Shown: positions 19,309 through 29,265 of the stretch, piece by piece
Layout of the letters: every line of letters begins with the position of its first letter
Numbering within the stretch: position 1 is the stretch's first letter
Source: Symsagittifera roscoffensis
Taxonomy: Eukaryota > Xenacoelomorpha > Acoela > Convolutidae
DNA: 64,000 nt
Assembly (NCBI RefSeq): GCF_963678635.1
Contig: NC_087068.1
Span: 55,274,467-55,338,466 of the forward strand
Reading direction: 5' to 3'
The notes under the pieces: model-generated
Told to the model about the DNA's origin: nothing
Seen by the model: the letters and a program-made list of their open reading frames with translations, nothing else
Database searches by the model: none
Made by a program: the position numbers and the translations under genes

Positions 19309-19718
19309 TGAGTTATGATCGAAGGGTATAACTCATAGAGTAATTTCGGATAGGGTACACCGTCTGCTCGTCACGCTATCTTATTTTCGGCCGGATAGAT
19401 TCGTGCAACTTCTTAGTCTAATACCGATCCTAATCTTACTCTTATACTATCTAGTCTCAGGTTGTTTAACTAGTCTCTGCTAGGCTCAATAGATCTAGGG
19501 TATACTGGTTTATTGCGGCTGCTGAAGTGCTCGGGAGAGTCCAACTAATTTCTAAGTTAAATTCAAATCTCTCTGGTGCTGAAATTACAAGTAACTTCAG
19601 CACTTACAAATAAGTGGGTTGTTAGTTAGATGGATCATGATTGGTTAATATTAAATACTTTACATTGGTAAAATATCTAAATTATCCAATCATAAAATGT
19701 AGTTTAGATCAGGTTCCA
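19309..19718 (-). repeat. 5' LTR of copy A
   Basis: 410 bp, matches 802-1211 except for a cluster of seven differences within bases 19309-19328. Contains AATAAA (reverse complement at 19509-19514) and the hairpin at 19576-19603. The target duplication TCTA follows at 19719-19722. Confidence 0.95.
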
Positions 19719-19722
19719 TCTA

Positions 19723-19897
19723 TCTGATCGAATGAAAGCGAACATATTTTAAAAGCTCTTGATGTTGTGTTCCTGCTTGTTTTTCAAAGCTAACCAATAA
19801 AAAGTATATGTTAACTGATATACTTTTTTTCAAATTTACAGATTGGTGAAATATAGTTCATCTCATGTCAATCCAAATACACAAACTGCATCACATT
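19723..19897. other. Spacer between copy A and the hAT MITE
   Basis: AT-rich flank with no feature seen except TSD copy ATCACATT at 19890-19897 next to the MITE. Confidence 0.5.
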
Positions 19898-20295
19898 CAG
19901 GGGCGGATTTAGGGGGGGGGGGCGGACGCCCCCCCCCCTCAGGGATTTGACTCCCTGCCGACCCAAAGGGTCCCCCCTTTGATACTTTTTCAGAAATCCA
20001 TTTTTGGCCGACCGACCCTAAAATTTTTCTAAAGGCGCCTTTGGCGCCAATAAATGCTATTTTTGAGGGGGAGAGCGCGCCAAAAAAACGCATGTTTTTT
20101 GTCAAAATTTTTCAAAAAGTGCCCAAAAACGGCTTTTTTGCCAAAATAAAATTAAAACAGTGCTTTAGGAGAGCGCGAAAAATAAAAATCAATTTGGTCG
20201 ACCTAAAAAAAAAAAAAAAAGGTCGTCAAAATTTTGGAAAATTTTTTGAAAATCCGCCCCCCCCCCCCCTCGAGAAAATCCTAGATCCGCCCCTG
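19898..20295. mobile_element. hAT-type MITE (398 bp, 8-bp TSD)
   Basis: Starts CAGGGGCGGATTTAGG and ends in the near-complement CCTAGATCCGCCCCTG. It is flanked by the perfect 8-bp direct repeat ATCACATT (19890-19897 and 20296-20303), the target-duplication length of hAT transposons. It has no coding capacity. It contains an 11-G run (19912-19922), a 10-C run (19929-19938), a poly-A run near 20206 and a 13-C run (20257-20269). CAGGGGCGGATC-type ends are common in non-autonomous hAT-like repeats of invertebrates. Confidence 0.85.
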
Positions 20296-20303
20296 ATCAC
20301 ATT

Positions 20304-20743
20304 AATTATAATTTTTTAACGTTTCAGACCATGATCAAACTTAGAAAAACAAACTGCACTGCCGTGATCAAAGAAAATGGTGGAGCTGACAGCAAGAAGA
20401 GAGAGTGGGGGGGGGGGTTTGTTGTTGAACTTTCAACTTAAAACCACTATGAAGACGGCGGCGGGGGGGGGGGGTGTTGTAAAATATAGATATACTAAAT
20501 CTGATTTGAGTCTAAAAGTCTCCTTTTTGGCTGGAAATCATCGTTCAATTTCCGAGGCAAGCACAACTTTTGAAAATTTAGCCAGCCAAAAAAGAACCTT
20601 TTTGTCCAAATCAGTTACTCATTTATGTATAAGGCGCCTTCGGAAGTTTATTGCGAGCTACCCACCCAGGCTAAGTTTCCTCATCTAGTTTCCCCTCCTC
20701 ATTATACCTTGAAATTTGATCCAGTTTCACGGAAGCCTGGATA
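20304..20743. other. Spacer with two long G tracts
   Basis: Carries G runs of 11 (20407-20417) and 12 (20463-20474) bases. A plus-strand frame at 20377-20688 crosses both tracts and has no domain signal. I do not call it a gene. Confidence 0.5.
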
Positions 20744-21154
20744 TTATACGATGGGTTCGGATGTTGTGAAGACAAACTGCTCCGTTTTGCCCAACAGGGA
20801 ATAGCTGTGAGGGTTGATATTAAAAACATAATCGCAAGCTGTGAGTATATGAACGGAGATGGCATCGTATGTGTGGAAAAATTGTGCGCTGCGAAAGCCG
20901 GGCTTGTTTTTACACCATAGTATACACACAAACCCTTCGCTAGTTCCACCACGCGGGTAAAGGTAGGACAACGCCAGTTGAGCATGAGTTGCACCAGTAT
21001 TCTGGGTCACACTTTGGATTATAGGCGCCACAGGAAAGGTTAGAGCCGTAGTTAAAAACGAGCTCATAGGCACACTGGGGACTTGGTTTCCATCCTCACA
21101 ATCGAAAGTAACTCTGATTCCGCATTCAAAGGGTCCCGCATAACGTTTTTTAGT
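20744..21154 (-). CDS. Possible host terminal exon
   Basis: A frame open from a TGA at 21170-21172 to the stop at 20744, reading like ordinary protein with mixed composition and several Cys residues in its first half. There is no convincing start codon. A candidate splice acceptor (CTTTCAAAAAG) would open the exon near 21154. I do not recognise the protein. Codon use is unlike the A-rich genes of the large element and suggests a non-repeat gene or gene relic. Truncation by nearby insertions is possible. Confidence 0.4.
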   Translation of the reverse strand, partial: TKKRYAGPFECGIRVTFDCEDGNQVPSVPMSSFLTTALTFPVAPIIQSVTQNTGATHAQLALSYLYPRGGTSEGFVCILWCKNKPGFRSAQFFHTYDAISVHILTACDYVFNINPHSYSLLGKTEQFVFTTSEPIV

Positions 21155-21772
21155 CTTTTTGAAAGGGTTTCAACCATACATTGGTGAAATTATCAGGTTT
21201 CCTCAGTAACCTTAGTCGTTATAGAAATTGTCAAAAAACTGACTATTGCTTATTTTTAGGCTGCCCAACTACGTTCTTCAGTTAAACTGGTCGGTTTGCC
21301 ACCCGAATTAACAAAACATGAATGTCATGTAAGTTTCTTTAGTTGAAAAATTTTCTTATCAAACAATTACCTACCCTTCCATAGAAGAAAAAATTGAGAA
21401 AACGAATAGGTTTAATAGAATTTAAGTATCAGATTCAACTACGCATAGATAAATTTTAAGTAAGTATAAATATTGGAGTGTTATAACATTAAGCAGTATT
21501 ATAAAAAAAAAAACGATAATTTTTTGCATAAGGTGAGTACACCTCTGTTCGAAAAATTCAGTGGTTGAAAATCAAGGCCTGGTTTTGTTATTCTGTGTAA
21601 AAAAAACTGGGTCTGGTTAAGTTTTAGCTATAGGAAACTAGACTTATAGATTCTAATCTTCCATCGAACACTTCCATGTTTCATCGAACAAACAAAAAAA
21701 AATTTAAATAAACAAAAGAGAAAGGCTCAGCTTCTATCTATCGGTACATTTGCTTGGATACTTCCCAAGAGC
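21155..21772. other. Spacer left of the copia element, no gene
   Basis: AT-rich and without a usable open frame. A copia target duplication (TAAAT) lies at its right edge. Confidence 0.4.
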
Positions 21773-21777
21773 TAAAT

Positions 21778-22115
21778 TGTTAAGATTCAGAGTTAGAGCA
21801 AGTAGGACTAGGGGATAGAGGTTTGAGAGTTATCTGAGGTTTCAACTGAGGAGAGAGAAGAGATACTGATTGTTGAAGAATGAATTGAGATTGTGTTTTT
21901 AAAATGACACGACAAACTGAGCATCAAATAGTACCAGTTAATTAATTACCAGTTAATTAATTAGTTTATCAAATACCAGCAGACCAGTTGACCTTGTCTG
22001 AGTGCATTGAGTTTTATACCAGTTGACCTTTAATTAGGTTTCTATTGCTCAAGTCTGACCTTGAGTTTGGTCTGGTATTTCACTAGTCTGGCATTGAGCT
22101 CGTCTGTCCTCAACA
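21778..22115 (-). repeat. 3' LTR of the copia element
   Basis: 338 bp, starts TGTTAAG and ends CAACA on the plus strand, matching 26312-26649 base for base as far as I can see by eye. Confidence 0.95.
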
Positions 22116-22124
22116 CCCCCACTC
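22116..22124 (-). promoter_or_regulatory. Polypurine tract of the copia element
   Basis: Sense reads GAGTGGGGG directly before the 3' LTR, the expected position and composition of the plus-strand primer. It overlaps the end of the ORF. Confidence 0.7.
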
Positions 22125-25100
22125 AGGCTGAATTGGCTTTGTCCAATGTCAGGCTGCAACCCATCAGCGTTCGACGATGTTGATCCACCTTTGCCTTGCT
22201 CAGGGATTTCGTCAACAAGTCAGCCTCCATGTTTTCGGTTGGACAGTACTCGAGCGCAAATGTTCCATCCTCGACCCGCTCTCGGACAAAGTGATACTTG
22301 ACATCAATGTGCTTTGTACGCTTCTGCATTACGGGATTTTTGCACATCTTGATGCAGCTCTGGTTGTCCTCGTTGATCACAGTTGGACCATCACACGTCA
22401 TATCCATCTCATTGAGTAGGGATCGTAAGTAGAGGCCTTCCTGAACAGCCGCTGCCATTGCTTGATACTCAGCTTCGCTGGTAGATATTGCTGCAGTAGG
22501 TTGCTTCTTGGTACTCCAGCTGATTGCTGCTCCTGACCGCTGCACATGAAAACTGTAGCCTGTTGTTGACCTTCTGTCATCAACGTCACCAGCCCAGTCA
22601 GCATCTGCTGAACCATAAAGGTTGAACCCATCAGGATCTTTGATGTAGCACAGCTCCAGATCTTTGGTTCCTTTCAGGTATCGCAGTACTCTCTTAGCAG
22701 CCACCCAGTGTGTTCTCCCAGGATTCTCCAGAAACCGTGAAAGTTGAGTCACAGTAGCTAGGATGTCTGGCCTCGTTTGCTTGGCTATGTACAATAACGA
22801 GCCCACTATGCCTCTGTAGTCCTCACGCTGCATTGCCACTGCTTCTTCTGAGCCCGCTCCAGGGCAGTCCTTCTTCGTCAACTGAGTGCTGATATCAGCT
22901 GGTTTCCCTACTGGTTTGCAGTCAGCCAACCCAAAGCGCTCCAAGCAGTCTTCAATGTAGCGAGACTGATTCACAGTGACAGAACCAGGTGCCCGTTTGA
23001 CCTGCATTTTCAAAAACCAGGCTAATGGACCGCGATCATCCATCTTGAATCGGTCAGTGAATCGGTCCCTCACCCTGTCAACTTCTGCTTGCAGTTTGCA
23101 GCCAATGATGATATCATCCACCCATACTAGAACATAGATCATAGCATCATCCATTCCCCTCATCGCGAACAAACAGAAGTCATTGGTGCTTCGAGTGAAA
23201 CCAGTCTCCAGAAGAAACGTGCTCAGCGTCTGGTACCAGTCCCTTCCTGCCTGCTTCAGCCCATAGATACTGCGTTGTAGCAAACACACTTGGTTGTCCC
23301 CGCTGCTGAACCCCTCGGGCTGTTCCATATACACAGTTTCTGTTAACGGCGAGTTGAGGAAGGCTGACTTCACGTCCATCTGATGAAGTACAAGATCATC
23401 TTGCGCTCCCAAAGCCAGTAGTATTCTCTTTGTTTCTGGTTTACAGGTTGGCGCAAAGGTCTCATTGAAGTCCAGTCCTTCCACTTGAATAAAACCCTTC
23501 ACCACGTATCTGGCTTTAAACCGCTCCACTTGTCCCATTGCATCTCTCTTCACAGCAAGCACCCAGCGTCCAGGAATGACCTTGCGAGAATTTGGTCTAT
23601 CAACAAGTGTCCAGGTGCCCATTGCCTTCAGTGACTGCACCTCCAAAGCCATAGCTGCTAGCCACTGCTCCCTTTCTGGTCCAGATACTGCTTCCAAGTA
23701 GCTTCTTGGCTCTTGTGCTATCACTGAAGCATGAGTGTAAGCCAGTCCGTATCGGATGGGAGGGTTCCGCGTTCTAGTTGACCGCTGCTCTGGAATCTCT
23801 GTTGGCCTCTGCTCTGGAGGCTCTGTGGAAGGTGGTTCCAATTCTTCAGTCTCGACTGGGTCATCTTCCGTAACCCCCACTGAAGCTGCTGCTCCACTAT
23901 CATTCGCTTTATTGGTAGACTCAGTGATGGTCTTCGTGCTAGTTTCCTCTACATCAATGCATCCCTCGATTGATAGACCCAGTGTTTGTGACTGCTCACT
24001 GTCTACCAGAAAGTCGTCTGGAATGATGTCTTCATTGAACGTCACGCTTCTTGCTCGTACCACTCGCTTTGTCTCCAGGTCCATCAGCAAGTAGGCTTTG
24101 CTCTCCTCGTCATAACCAATGAACTTGCTCTTCTTGCCTTTCGGATCCAGTTTCCGCCGGTTTCCTCTGTCCAGGTAGTACGCCAGGCATCCGAACACTC
24201 GCAGGTAGTTGACTTTCGATGGCTTCCCATAATGCATCTCCATTGATGAAATGCGATGCTCATTGCTGGATGTAGGACACAAGTTGCGAACCCTGACTGC
24301 CGTTGACATTGCTCGTACCCAGAACATCTTTGAGAGCTTTGCATCGGCCAGTAGACATCGAGTCATCTCAGTTATCACCCTGTTGTACCTCTCTGCCACG
24401 CCATTCTGTTGCGGAGTATTAGGTACTGTAAACTCCTGTTTCACCTGCATTTCTCTACAGAACATCCGAAAAGCATTCGACGAATACTCACCTCCGTTGT
24501 CAGTTCTCAAGCACTTCGGTGTTCCGTGCTCAGCTACAAAGTCTTTGAACTTCGAAAGAGTATCGCTCTTCTTAACCAGGTACTTGACCACTGCCAGACG
24601 GCTGAAGTCATCAATGAAGCTCACGGCATAGCGCGCTCCATGCATGCTCGCAACTTCAAATGGTCCCTGGATGTCGCTGAAGACCCGCTGCCCCACTGCA
24701 GTTGCCCTGTTCTCTGTCTTCTTTGGCATTGCTACTTCGTGCATCTTCGAAGCTGTGCACACTTCGCAGAACCCTAGCTCGCCGACATCAACAACTGATA
24801 TTAGATCATGCTTGTTGAGATGCCCCAGCCTTCGGTGCCACAGCATTGCACTACTTGTCTCCATCTTCGCTTTCGTAGCTAGAGTCATCGCGTTCCTCTT
24901 GAACTTGCACTCCAGGAAGAAAAGCTTGCCGCGCTGCTTCACTGGTAGCCGTCGACCATCCGGTGCCACAAGATGAGAAGAGTCTGATGTAAAGCTGAAA
25001 CTAGACCCTCTAGCTATTGCTGAGCTCACACTCATCAGATTCACGTTGTAGCTCGGCACAAACAGCACATTGTGGAAAGTGTAGCTCCTCGTCACATCTT

Positions 25101-26214
25101 GACAGTCTCGTATGTCCACTTCCACCGAGCCTATGCCCTCAATCTTTGATATTGTACCGTTCGGATTCTCAACTGTTGTCCCCTCATCCCATTTCTCAAA
25201 GCTTGAGAAGACAGCCTTGTCGCGCACTACATGATCGGTGCATCCCGTATCCACAATGAGATCATCTCCCTTCATTGAGGTTGTTGCACAACAACTGAAG
25301 AACCCTGTCTTTGCCTGCTTGCAGTCCCTTGCAAAGTGTCCTTGTTGTCCACACTTGAAGCACCCTTGCTTCCTTGAAGTTGGACCACTTGCTTCATTCG
25401 AGCCACTGCCTCGAGCACCAGATTGACCACTGTCACTTCTGGATCTGCAATCTCTTGCCAAATGACCCTTCTGACCGCACACAAAACAGCCACCACCCGA
25501 CGCTCCTTTCTTCTTCCTCACAGCTTGCATAGCTATGTGTCCATTCCCAGTCTTCTCTCCACATCGAGCTCGTCTCGAGTCATCATAGTTCCTCAACCTC
25601 GTTCTCAGCTCTGTAAAAGTCTTGGCCGGCTGGAAGCTCTCCTGCACCACGAAATGCTCAAAGCTGTCAGGCAGTCCGTTGATCACGAGCGCATTGAAGA
25701 GTGTGTCCGTAATTGCTTCCCCAGCTTCACTCAGCCGCGTCATCAGCTCTTGACTTCGAACGAAGTAGTCATCGAGATCCTCCTCTGATCCTAGGCGCAG
25801 CTTCGCAAGCTGGCCTACTAGACTGACCACTGTAGGCCTCTCCACACTGCAAAACTTCTCTTGCAGCAGTCTCCAGGCCTTCGTCCCATCGCCATAGCCA
25901 TCCGCAGCCACGCAGTCGTTCTTGATGTACATCAGTGTGGTGTTGTTCAGGACCAGAGCTAGATGTGACCACACTGTGTTTCGGTTGTCTTTCCTCTGCT
26001 GGATCAGCACAGCTCGCTCCTGCATCTTGGTGTTGTACGCCGTCATCTGGTCAGCATTCGGATTCTCAGGTAGCGTAGGTTCAGCTTCTGGTAGATCGTC
26101 ATTGCCCATCACAGTCCTGAACAGGCCTTTGGTATGCATCAGTGCCACAAACTTCGTCGACCAAGCTGGAAAATCTTCAGACTTTCCACTGAATCCAGCC
26201 AGTTTCAAGTCCAT
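22123..26214 (-). CDS. gag-pol: Copia Gag-Pol polyprotein, 1363 aa
   Basis: Begins at the ATG at 26212-26214 (MDLKLAGF); the longer open frame upstream has no ATG. Order: UBN2-like Gag; two CCHC knuckles (about residues 243-256 and 285-298); aspartic protease (DTG near 322); pre-integrase HHCC (LWHRRLGHL); integrase core with TDNGGEY and the downstream Glu in NGVAERYN; RT with the VDD active site (WVDDIII); and RNase H with SADADWAG and SEAEYQA. This protease-integrase-RT-RNase H order defines the Ty1/copia superfamily. All catalytic signatures are present and no frameshift is seen, so the copy is potentially autonomous. It matches the usual single-ORF copia layout in length. Confidence 0.97.
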   Translation of the reverse strand: MDLKLAGFSGKSEDFPAWSTKFVALMHTKGLFRTVMGNDDLPEAEPTLPENPNADQMTAYNTKMQERAVLIQQRKDNRNTVWSHLALVLNNTTLMYIKNDCVAADGYGDGTKAWRLLQEKFCSVERPTVVSLVGQLAKLRLGSEEDLDDYFVRSQELMTRLSEAGEAITDTLFNALVINGLPDSFEHFVVQESFQPAKTFTELRTRLRNYDDSRRARCGEKTGNGHIAMQAVRKKKGASGGGCFVCGQKGHLARDCRSRSDSGQSGARGSGSNEASGPTSRKQGCFKCGQQGHFARDCKQAKTGFFSCCATTSMKGDDLIVDTGCTDHVVRDKAVFSSFEKWDEGTTVENPNGTISKIEGIGSVEVDIRDCQDVTRSYTFHNVLFVPSYNVNLMSVSSAIARGSSFSFTSDSSHLVAPDGRRLPVKQRGKLFFLECKFKRNAMTLATKAKMETSSAMLWHRRLGHLNKHDLISVVDVGELGFCEVCTASKMHEVAMPKKTENRATAVGQRVFSDIQGPFEVASMHGARYAVSFIDDFSRLAVVKYLVKKSDTLSKFKDFVAEHGTPKCLRTDNGGEYSSNAFRMFCREMQVKQEFTVPNTPQQNGVAERYNRVITEMTRCLLADAKLSKMFWVRAMSTAVRVRNLCPTSSNEHRISSMEMHYGKPSKVNYLRVFGCLAYYLDRGNRRKLDPKGKKSKFIGYDEESKAYLLMDLETKRVVRARSVTFNEDIIPDDFLVDSEQSQTLGLSIEGCIDVEETSTKTITESTNKANDSGAAASVGVTEDDPVETEELEPPSTEPPEQRPTEIPEQRSTRTRNPPIRYGLAYTHASVIAQEPRSYLEAVSGPEREQWLAAMALEVQSLKAMGTWTLVDRPNSRKVIPGRWVLAVKRDAMGQVERFKARYVVKGFIQVEGLDFNETFAPTCKPETKRILLALGAQDDLVLHQMDVKSAFLNSPLTETVYMEQPEGFSSGDNQVCLLQRSIYGLKQAGRDWYQTLSTFLLETGFTRSTNDFCLFAMRGMDDAMIYVLVWVDDIIIGCKLQAEVDRVRDRFTDRFKMDDRGPLAWFLKMQVKRAPGSVTVNQSRYIEDCLERFGLADCKPVGKPADISTQLTKKDCPGAGSEEAVAMQREDYRGIVGSLLYIAKQTRPDILATVTQLSRFLENPGRTHWVAAKRVLRYLKGTKDLELCYIKDPDGFNLYGSADADWAGDVDDRRSTTGYSFHVQRSGAAISWSTKKQPTAAISTSEAEYQAMAAAVQEGLYLRSLLNEMDMTCDGPTVINEDNQSCIKMCKNPVMQKRTKHIDVKYHFVRERVEDGTFALEYCPTENMEADLLTKSLSKAKVDQHRRTLMGCSLTLDKANSA

Positions 26215-26297
26215 CTCTGCTTTGCTAAAGGCTAGATAAAAGCTAAAAAAAACTCTGACAGAAATCAAATAATTATTAAATCAAAAAGTTTAGAAAT

Positions 26298-26311
26298 CTG
26301 GGCCCATAACC
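26298..26311 (-). promoter_or_regulatory. Copia primer-binding site (half initiator tRNA-Met)
   Basis: Sense GGTTATGGGCCCAG abuts the 5' LTR. Its complement CTGGGCCCATAACC matches the anticodon stem-loop of eukaryotic initiator tRNA-Met (CAT anticodon), not the CCA end. Priming by the cleaved 5' half of tRNA-iMet is established for Drosophila copia. Confidence 0.85.
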
Positions 26312-26649
26312 TGTTAAGATTCAGAGTTAGAGCAAGTAGGACTAGGGGATAGAGGTTTGAGAGTTATCTGAGGTTTCAACTGAGGAGAGAGAAGAGATAC
26401 TGATTGTTGAAGAATGAATTGAGATTGTGTTTTTAAAATGACACGACAAACTGAGCATCAAATAGTACCAGTTAATTAATTACCAGTTAATTAATTAGTT
26501 TATCAAATACCAGCAGACCAGTTGACCTTGTCTGAGTGCATTGAGTTTTATACCAGTTGACCTTTAATTAGGTTTCTATTGCTCAAGTCTGACCTTGAGT
26601 TTGGTCTGGTATTTCACTAGTCTGGCATTGAGCTCGTCTGTCCTCAACA
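26312..26649 (-). repeat. 5' LTR of the copia element
   Basis: 338 bp partner of 21778-22115, with target duplication TAAAT following at 26650-26654. Confidence 0.95.
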
Positions 26650-26654
26650 TAAAT

Positions 26655-28530
26655 CACTAGTACCTTAGCAAAAATTATCCTAGCAGTTTTTTTTTGTTTC
26701 TTTCTGAATTTAAATAAAAATTTGAATAAAAAACACGATTTTTTTTCCAGAAACGCTTAACTGAACAAATCAAACTTATTTTAATTGGTATGAGAAAACT
26801 ACGAGAAATACGCCGTAGACTATTTATTAGACAATTTTGGCCTACTAAAAGGTAACAGGTATTTAGGTTATTTTAGTTCTAAGCTATTTGTTTAAGCCAA
26901 TGAGAATAATGCATCGCAGCGCAATGCAATCACAAAAAGCTTATTGGAACCAAAAAAAAACATTATTGGAACCAAAAAAAAAACAGAGTCACAAGAACTA
27001 AAGCATTGGTGAAACTGAAAAAAGTTATCAACAATCTCGAAAGATTGGATGAAGTATGAGACTTCTTTTCTCGCCTGTGTTCATTCTGCCGCCTAAAAAT
27101 TAGCGGCGTGGCGTTTTTCAGTGGGGAACAAAGTCTGGAAATATCATTCTTGGATCGCGGTGGTCTGGAATAAAGCCGATATAGTCCGGAAACAAATCGA
27201 AATAGACAGTTGGCATTTGCCGGGTCTATAATTTCCTCACCAAAAGTTCTAGGAGATTTTTAGTATCAGGGCATGATTGCCCAATACAACACTTATTCGC
27301 CATCAACCCACACCACTTATCCGACAATCAATTTTCAAAAGTATTTTTCTTATCGCTCGGGAAAAAACCGCGACATGTTTGAAAACTTTTTAACTGTATC
27401 CCCCACTGATTAAGTTACTACAAAATTACACACATTTTACGTAATTTAACGTCTCAGTGATTGCAGCTGCTTGCCCGTACCCAGTAAATTTTCTAAAACA
27501 GATCTGAAATAATCCTTTTCAGATCTAAATTTTAGCTCTGAAATAGGTTGTGAAACGTTCAAACAACGCTTGGATATTTTAGGGATTGGTTATTTCAGAT
27601 CTAAATTTTGTTTTTCTCGGTTATTTCAGATCTGAAAAGTCAATGATTCTGACACAATCTAAGCTATTCATGATGTTTTTTGCTACTAGCAAGTACTCAG
27701 CAAACACTCAAGTTGGAGAGTGCTAAAATATGTTTCCCCAATAACGAAATAAATATTTGAAACGCATAAGTAGCTCATGAAAATCAAAAATTTGACAGGT
27801 CTTCTAACAGTTTTTGAAAACTTTTTCACATAGTTGAATAAGAAATTTAATTCAAAAAAAACTGTTATGAAATTATTCGGAAGTCTTTTTTACCGCTAGA
27901 TAATCTAAACATAACTGTGTATTGCAGAAACATCAAAAACTAAAAACTCAATTTTTTACTCGAAATGCATAAATAATAACTTAACAAAGGATTTCTCAGA
28001 TCTGATTTCAGATCTGAAAATTTTAATTTTCTAGGTTGTTTCAAATCTGAAATTTTCTATTTCAGATCCAAATTTAAGATCTTATCAAGATCTGAAATGA
28101 AGACTTTCTTATCTGAGAATCAACTTATGTATGAAATAAAGAATTGTACAGGTGCTTCCGTTCATTTTGGACTGATTTTATATACCGTTTTACGTTACAA
28201 AAAGACGAAAAATATCGCGCAACATTTTTGCCATTTTGCCCAAATTTATTAGTATCAAGGTAATCCCGAAATCAGAACACAACCTATAAAAAACTTGACC
28301 ATATGTTAACTATCATTTTAATAACAAGCCCTGGGTAAAAGTATTTTTCACACTGCAAAAAAAAACAAATTTCATCAAAAGTTCTGTTTAAAAAATATTG
28401 AAACTTGTCTGAAGAAAAACTCCAACCCCAGCACGTTCTTCACTTTGTTCGAAAAATGGAAGAAAAAAAATTTTCTCAAAAGTTGGAGGAAATTAAGCAA
28501 TAATTAAATGACAATTTAGAAATAGAAACC
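26655..28530. other. Spacer between the copia element and copy B
   Basis: AT-rich with no credible gene. Contains about ten matches to a TTTCAGATCTGAAA-like palindrome, grouped at 27497-27640 and 27990-28105. Confidence 0.5.
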
Positions 28531-28534
28531 ATGG

Positions 28535-28944
28535 TAGAACCTGATCAAAACTACATTTTATGATTGGATAAATTGGATATTTTGCCACTGTAAAGTATTT
28601 AATATTAATCAATCATGATCCATCTAACTAACAACCCACTTATTTGTAAGTGCTGAAATTACTTGTAATTTCAGCACCAGAGAGATTTGAATTTAACTTA
28701 GAAATTAGTTGACTCTCCAAGAAGACTTCAGCAGCCGCAATAAACCAGTAAACCCTAGATCTATTGAGCCTAGCAGAGACTAGTTAAACAACCTGAGACT
28801 AGATAGTATAAGAGTAAGATTAGGATTGGTATTAGACTAAGAAGTTGCACGAATCTATCCGGCCGAAAATAAGATAGCGTGACGAGCAGACGGTGTACCC
28901 TATCCGAAATTACTCTATGAGTTATACACTTCGGTCCTAACTCA
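28535..28944 (+). repeat. 5' LTR of copy B
   Basis: 410 bp, starting TAGAACC where the other three LTRs have TGGAACC, ending CTAACTCA. Holds a perfect 28-nt palindromic hairpin at 28650-28677 and AATAAA at 28739-28744. Confidence 0.95.
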
Positions 28945-28946
28945 TC

Positions 28947-28963
28947 TGGTGCGACCATAAGTC
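28947..28963 (+). promoter_or_regulatory. Primer-binding site of copy B
   Basis: TGGTGCGACCATAAGTC two bases inside the LTR, identical to copy A. Confidence 0.7.
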
Positions 28964-29031
28964 TCGAACAAGACCTTAATAGCTTAGAATTAACCAAAAA
29001 TAGGTTAGAATTTAGACAAAATATTTTTAAA

Positions 29032-29265
29032 ATGTTACACGACGATAATTTAATCGAAATGTCTCTACGACTCAATAGATCAAAGCCAATATTCCGAACG
29101 ATAAGAGAACTACCCGGAATTGCAAGAAGACCTCGAACTAGAGACGACATACGACAAAGTAGAAACTTACCATATAGTTATATGATAGTTCGGCAAAAGC
29201 CAACACAAACTTTTGTATTTAGAATACTACTAGCAACGAACTTAGATTTTCATTTGCAAACATAA
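29032..29265 (+). CDS. ORF0, 77-aa leader ORF, copy B
   Basis: ATG-started, same length and stop as in copy A, eight residues different. It has stayed open in a copy whose ORF1 and gag-pol are broken. Arg-rich, no recognised domain. Confidence 0.5.
   Translation: MLHDDNLIEMSLRLNRSKPIFRTIRELPGIARRPRTRDDIRQSRNLPYSYMIVRQKPTQTFVFRILLATNLDFHLQT

Larger units (their letters stand above)
802..19718 (-). mobile_element. Giant complex Ty3/gypsy-type LTR element, copy A
   Basis: An 18,917-bp element bounded by two 410-bp direct repeats that begin TG and end CA, with the 4-bp target duplication TCTA at 798-801 and 19719-19722. Reading leftwards it holds a leader ORF, ORF1, ORF2, Gag-Pol, five small or mid-sized ORFs, an envelope-like ORF, ORF8 and a conserved 3' region. 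The Pol domain order (protease, RT, RNase H, integrase) is that of Ty3/gypsy elements and retroviruses. The length and ORF count far exceed an ordinary gypsy element of 5-8 kb. The LTRs are identical apart from one cluster of differences at one end, so the insertion looks young. The only clear coding defect is a pair of TAA codons between ORF2 and ORF3, and these may not be a defect. Confidence 0.95.
21778..26649 (-). mobile_element. Intact Ty1/copia element
   Basis: 4,872 bp, bounded by 338-bp LTRs that read as identical (TG...CA) and by the 5-bp target duplication TAAAT (21773-21777, 26650-26654). It encodes one complete polyprotein. Identical LTRs and an intact ORF mean a recent insertion. 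Base composition is clearly more GC-rich than the surroundings. Confidence 0.97.

Noticed and set aside
20377-20688. 103-codon plus-strand frame
   Set aside because: It depends on two G homopolymers whose length sets the frame, and it has no domain or splice evidence.
24251-25788. Plus-strand frames of 110-126 codons opposite the copia polyprotein
   Set aside because: They are antisense shadows of an intact polyprotein, with no motif of their own.
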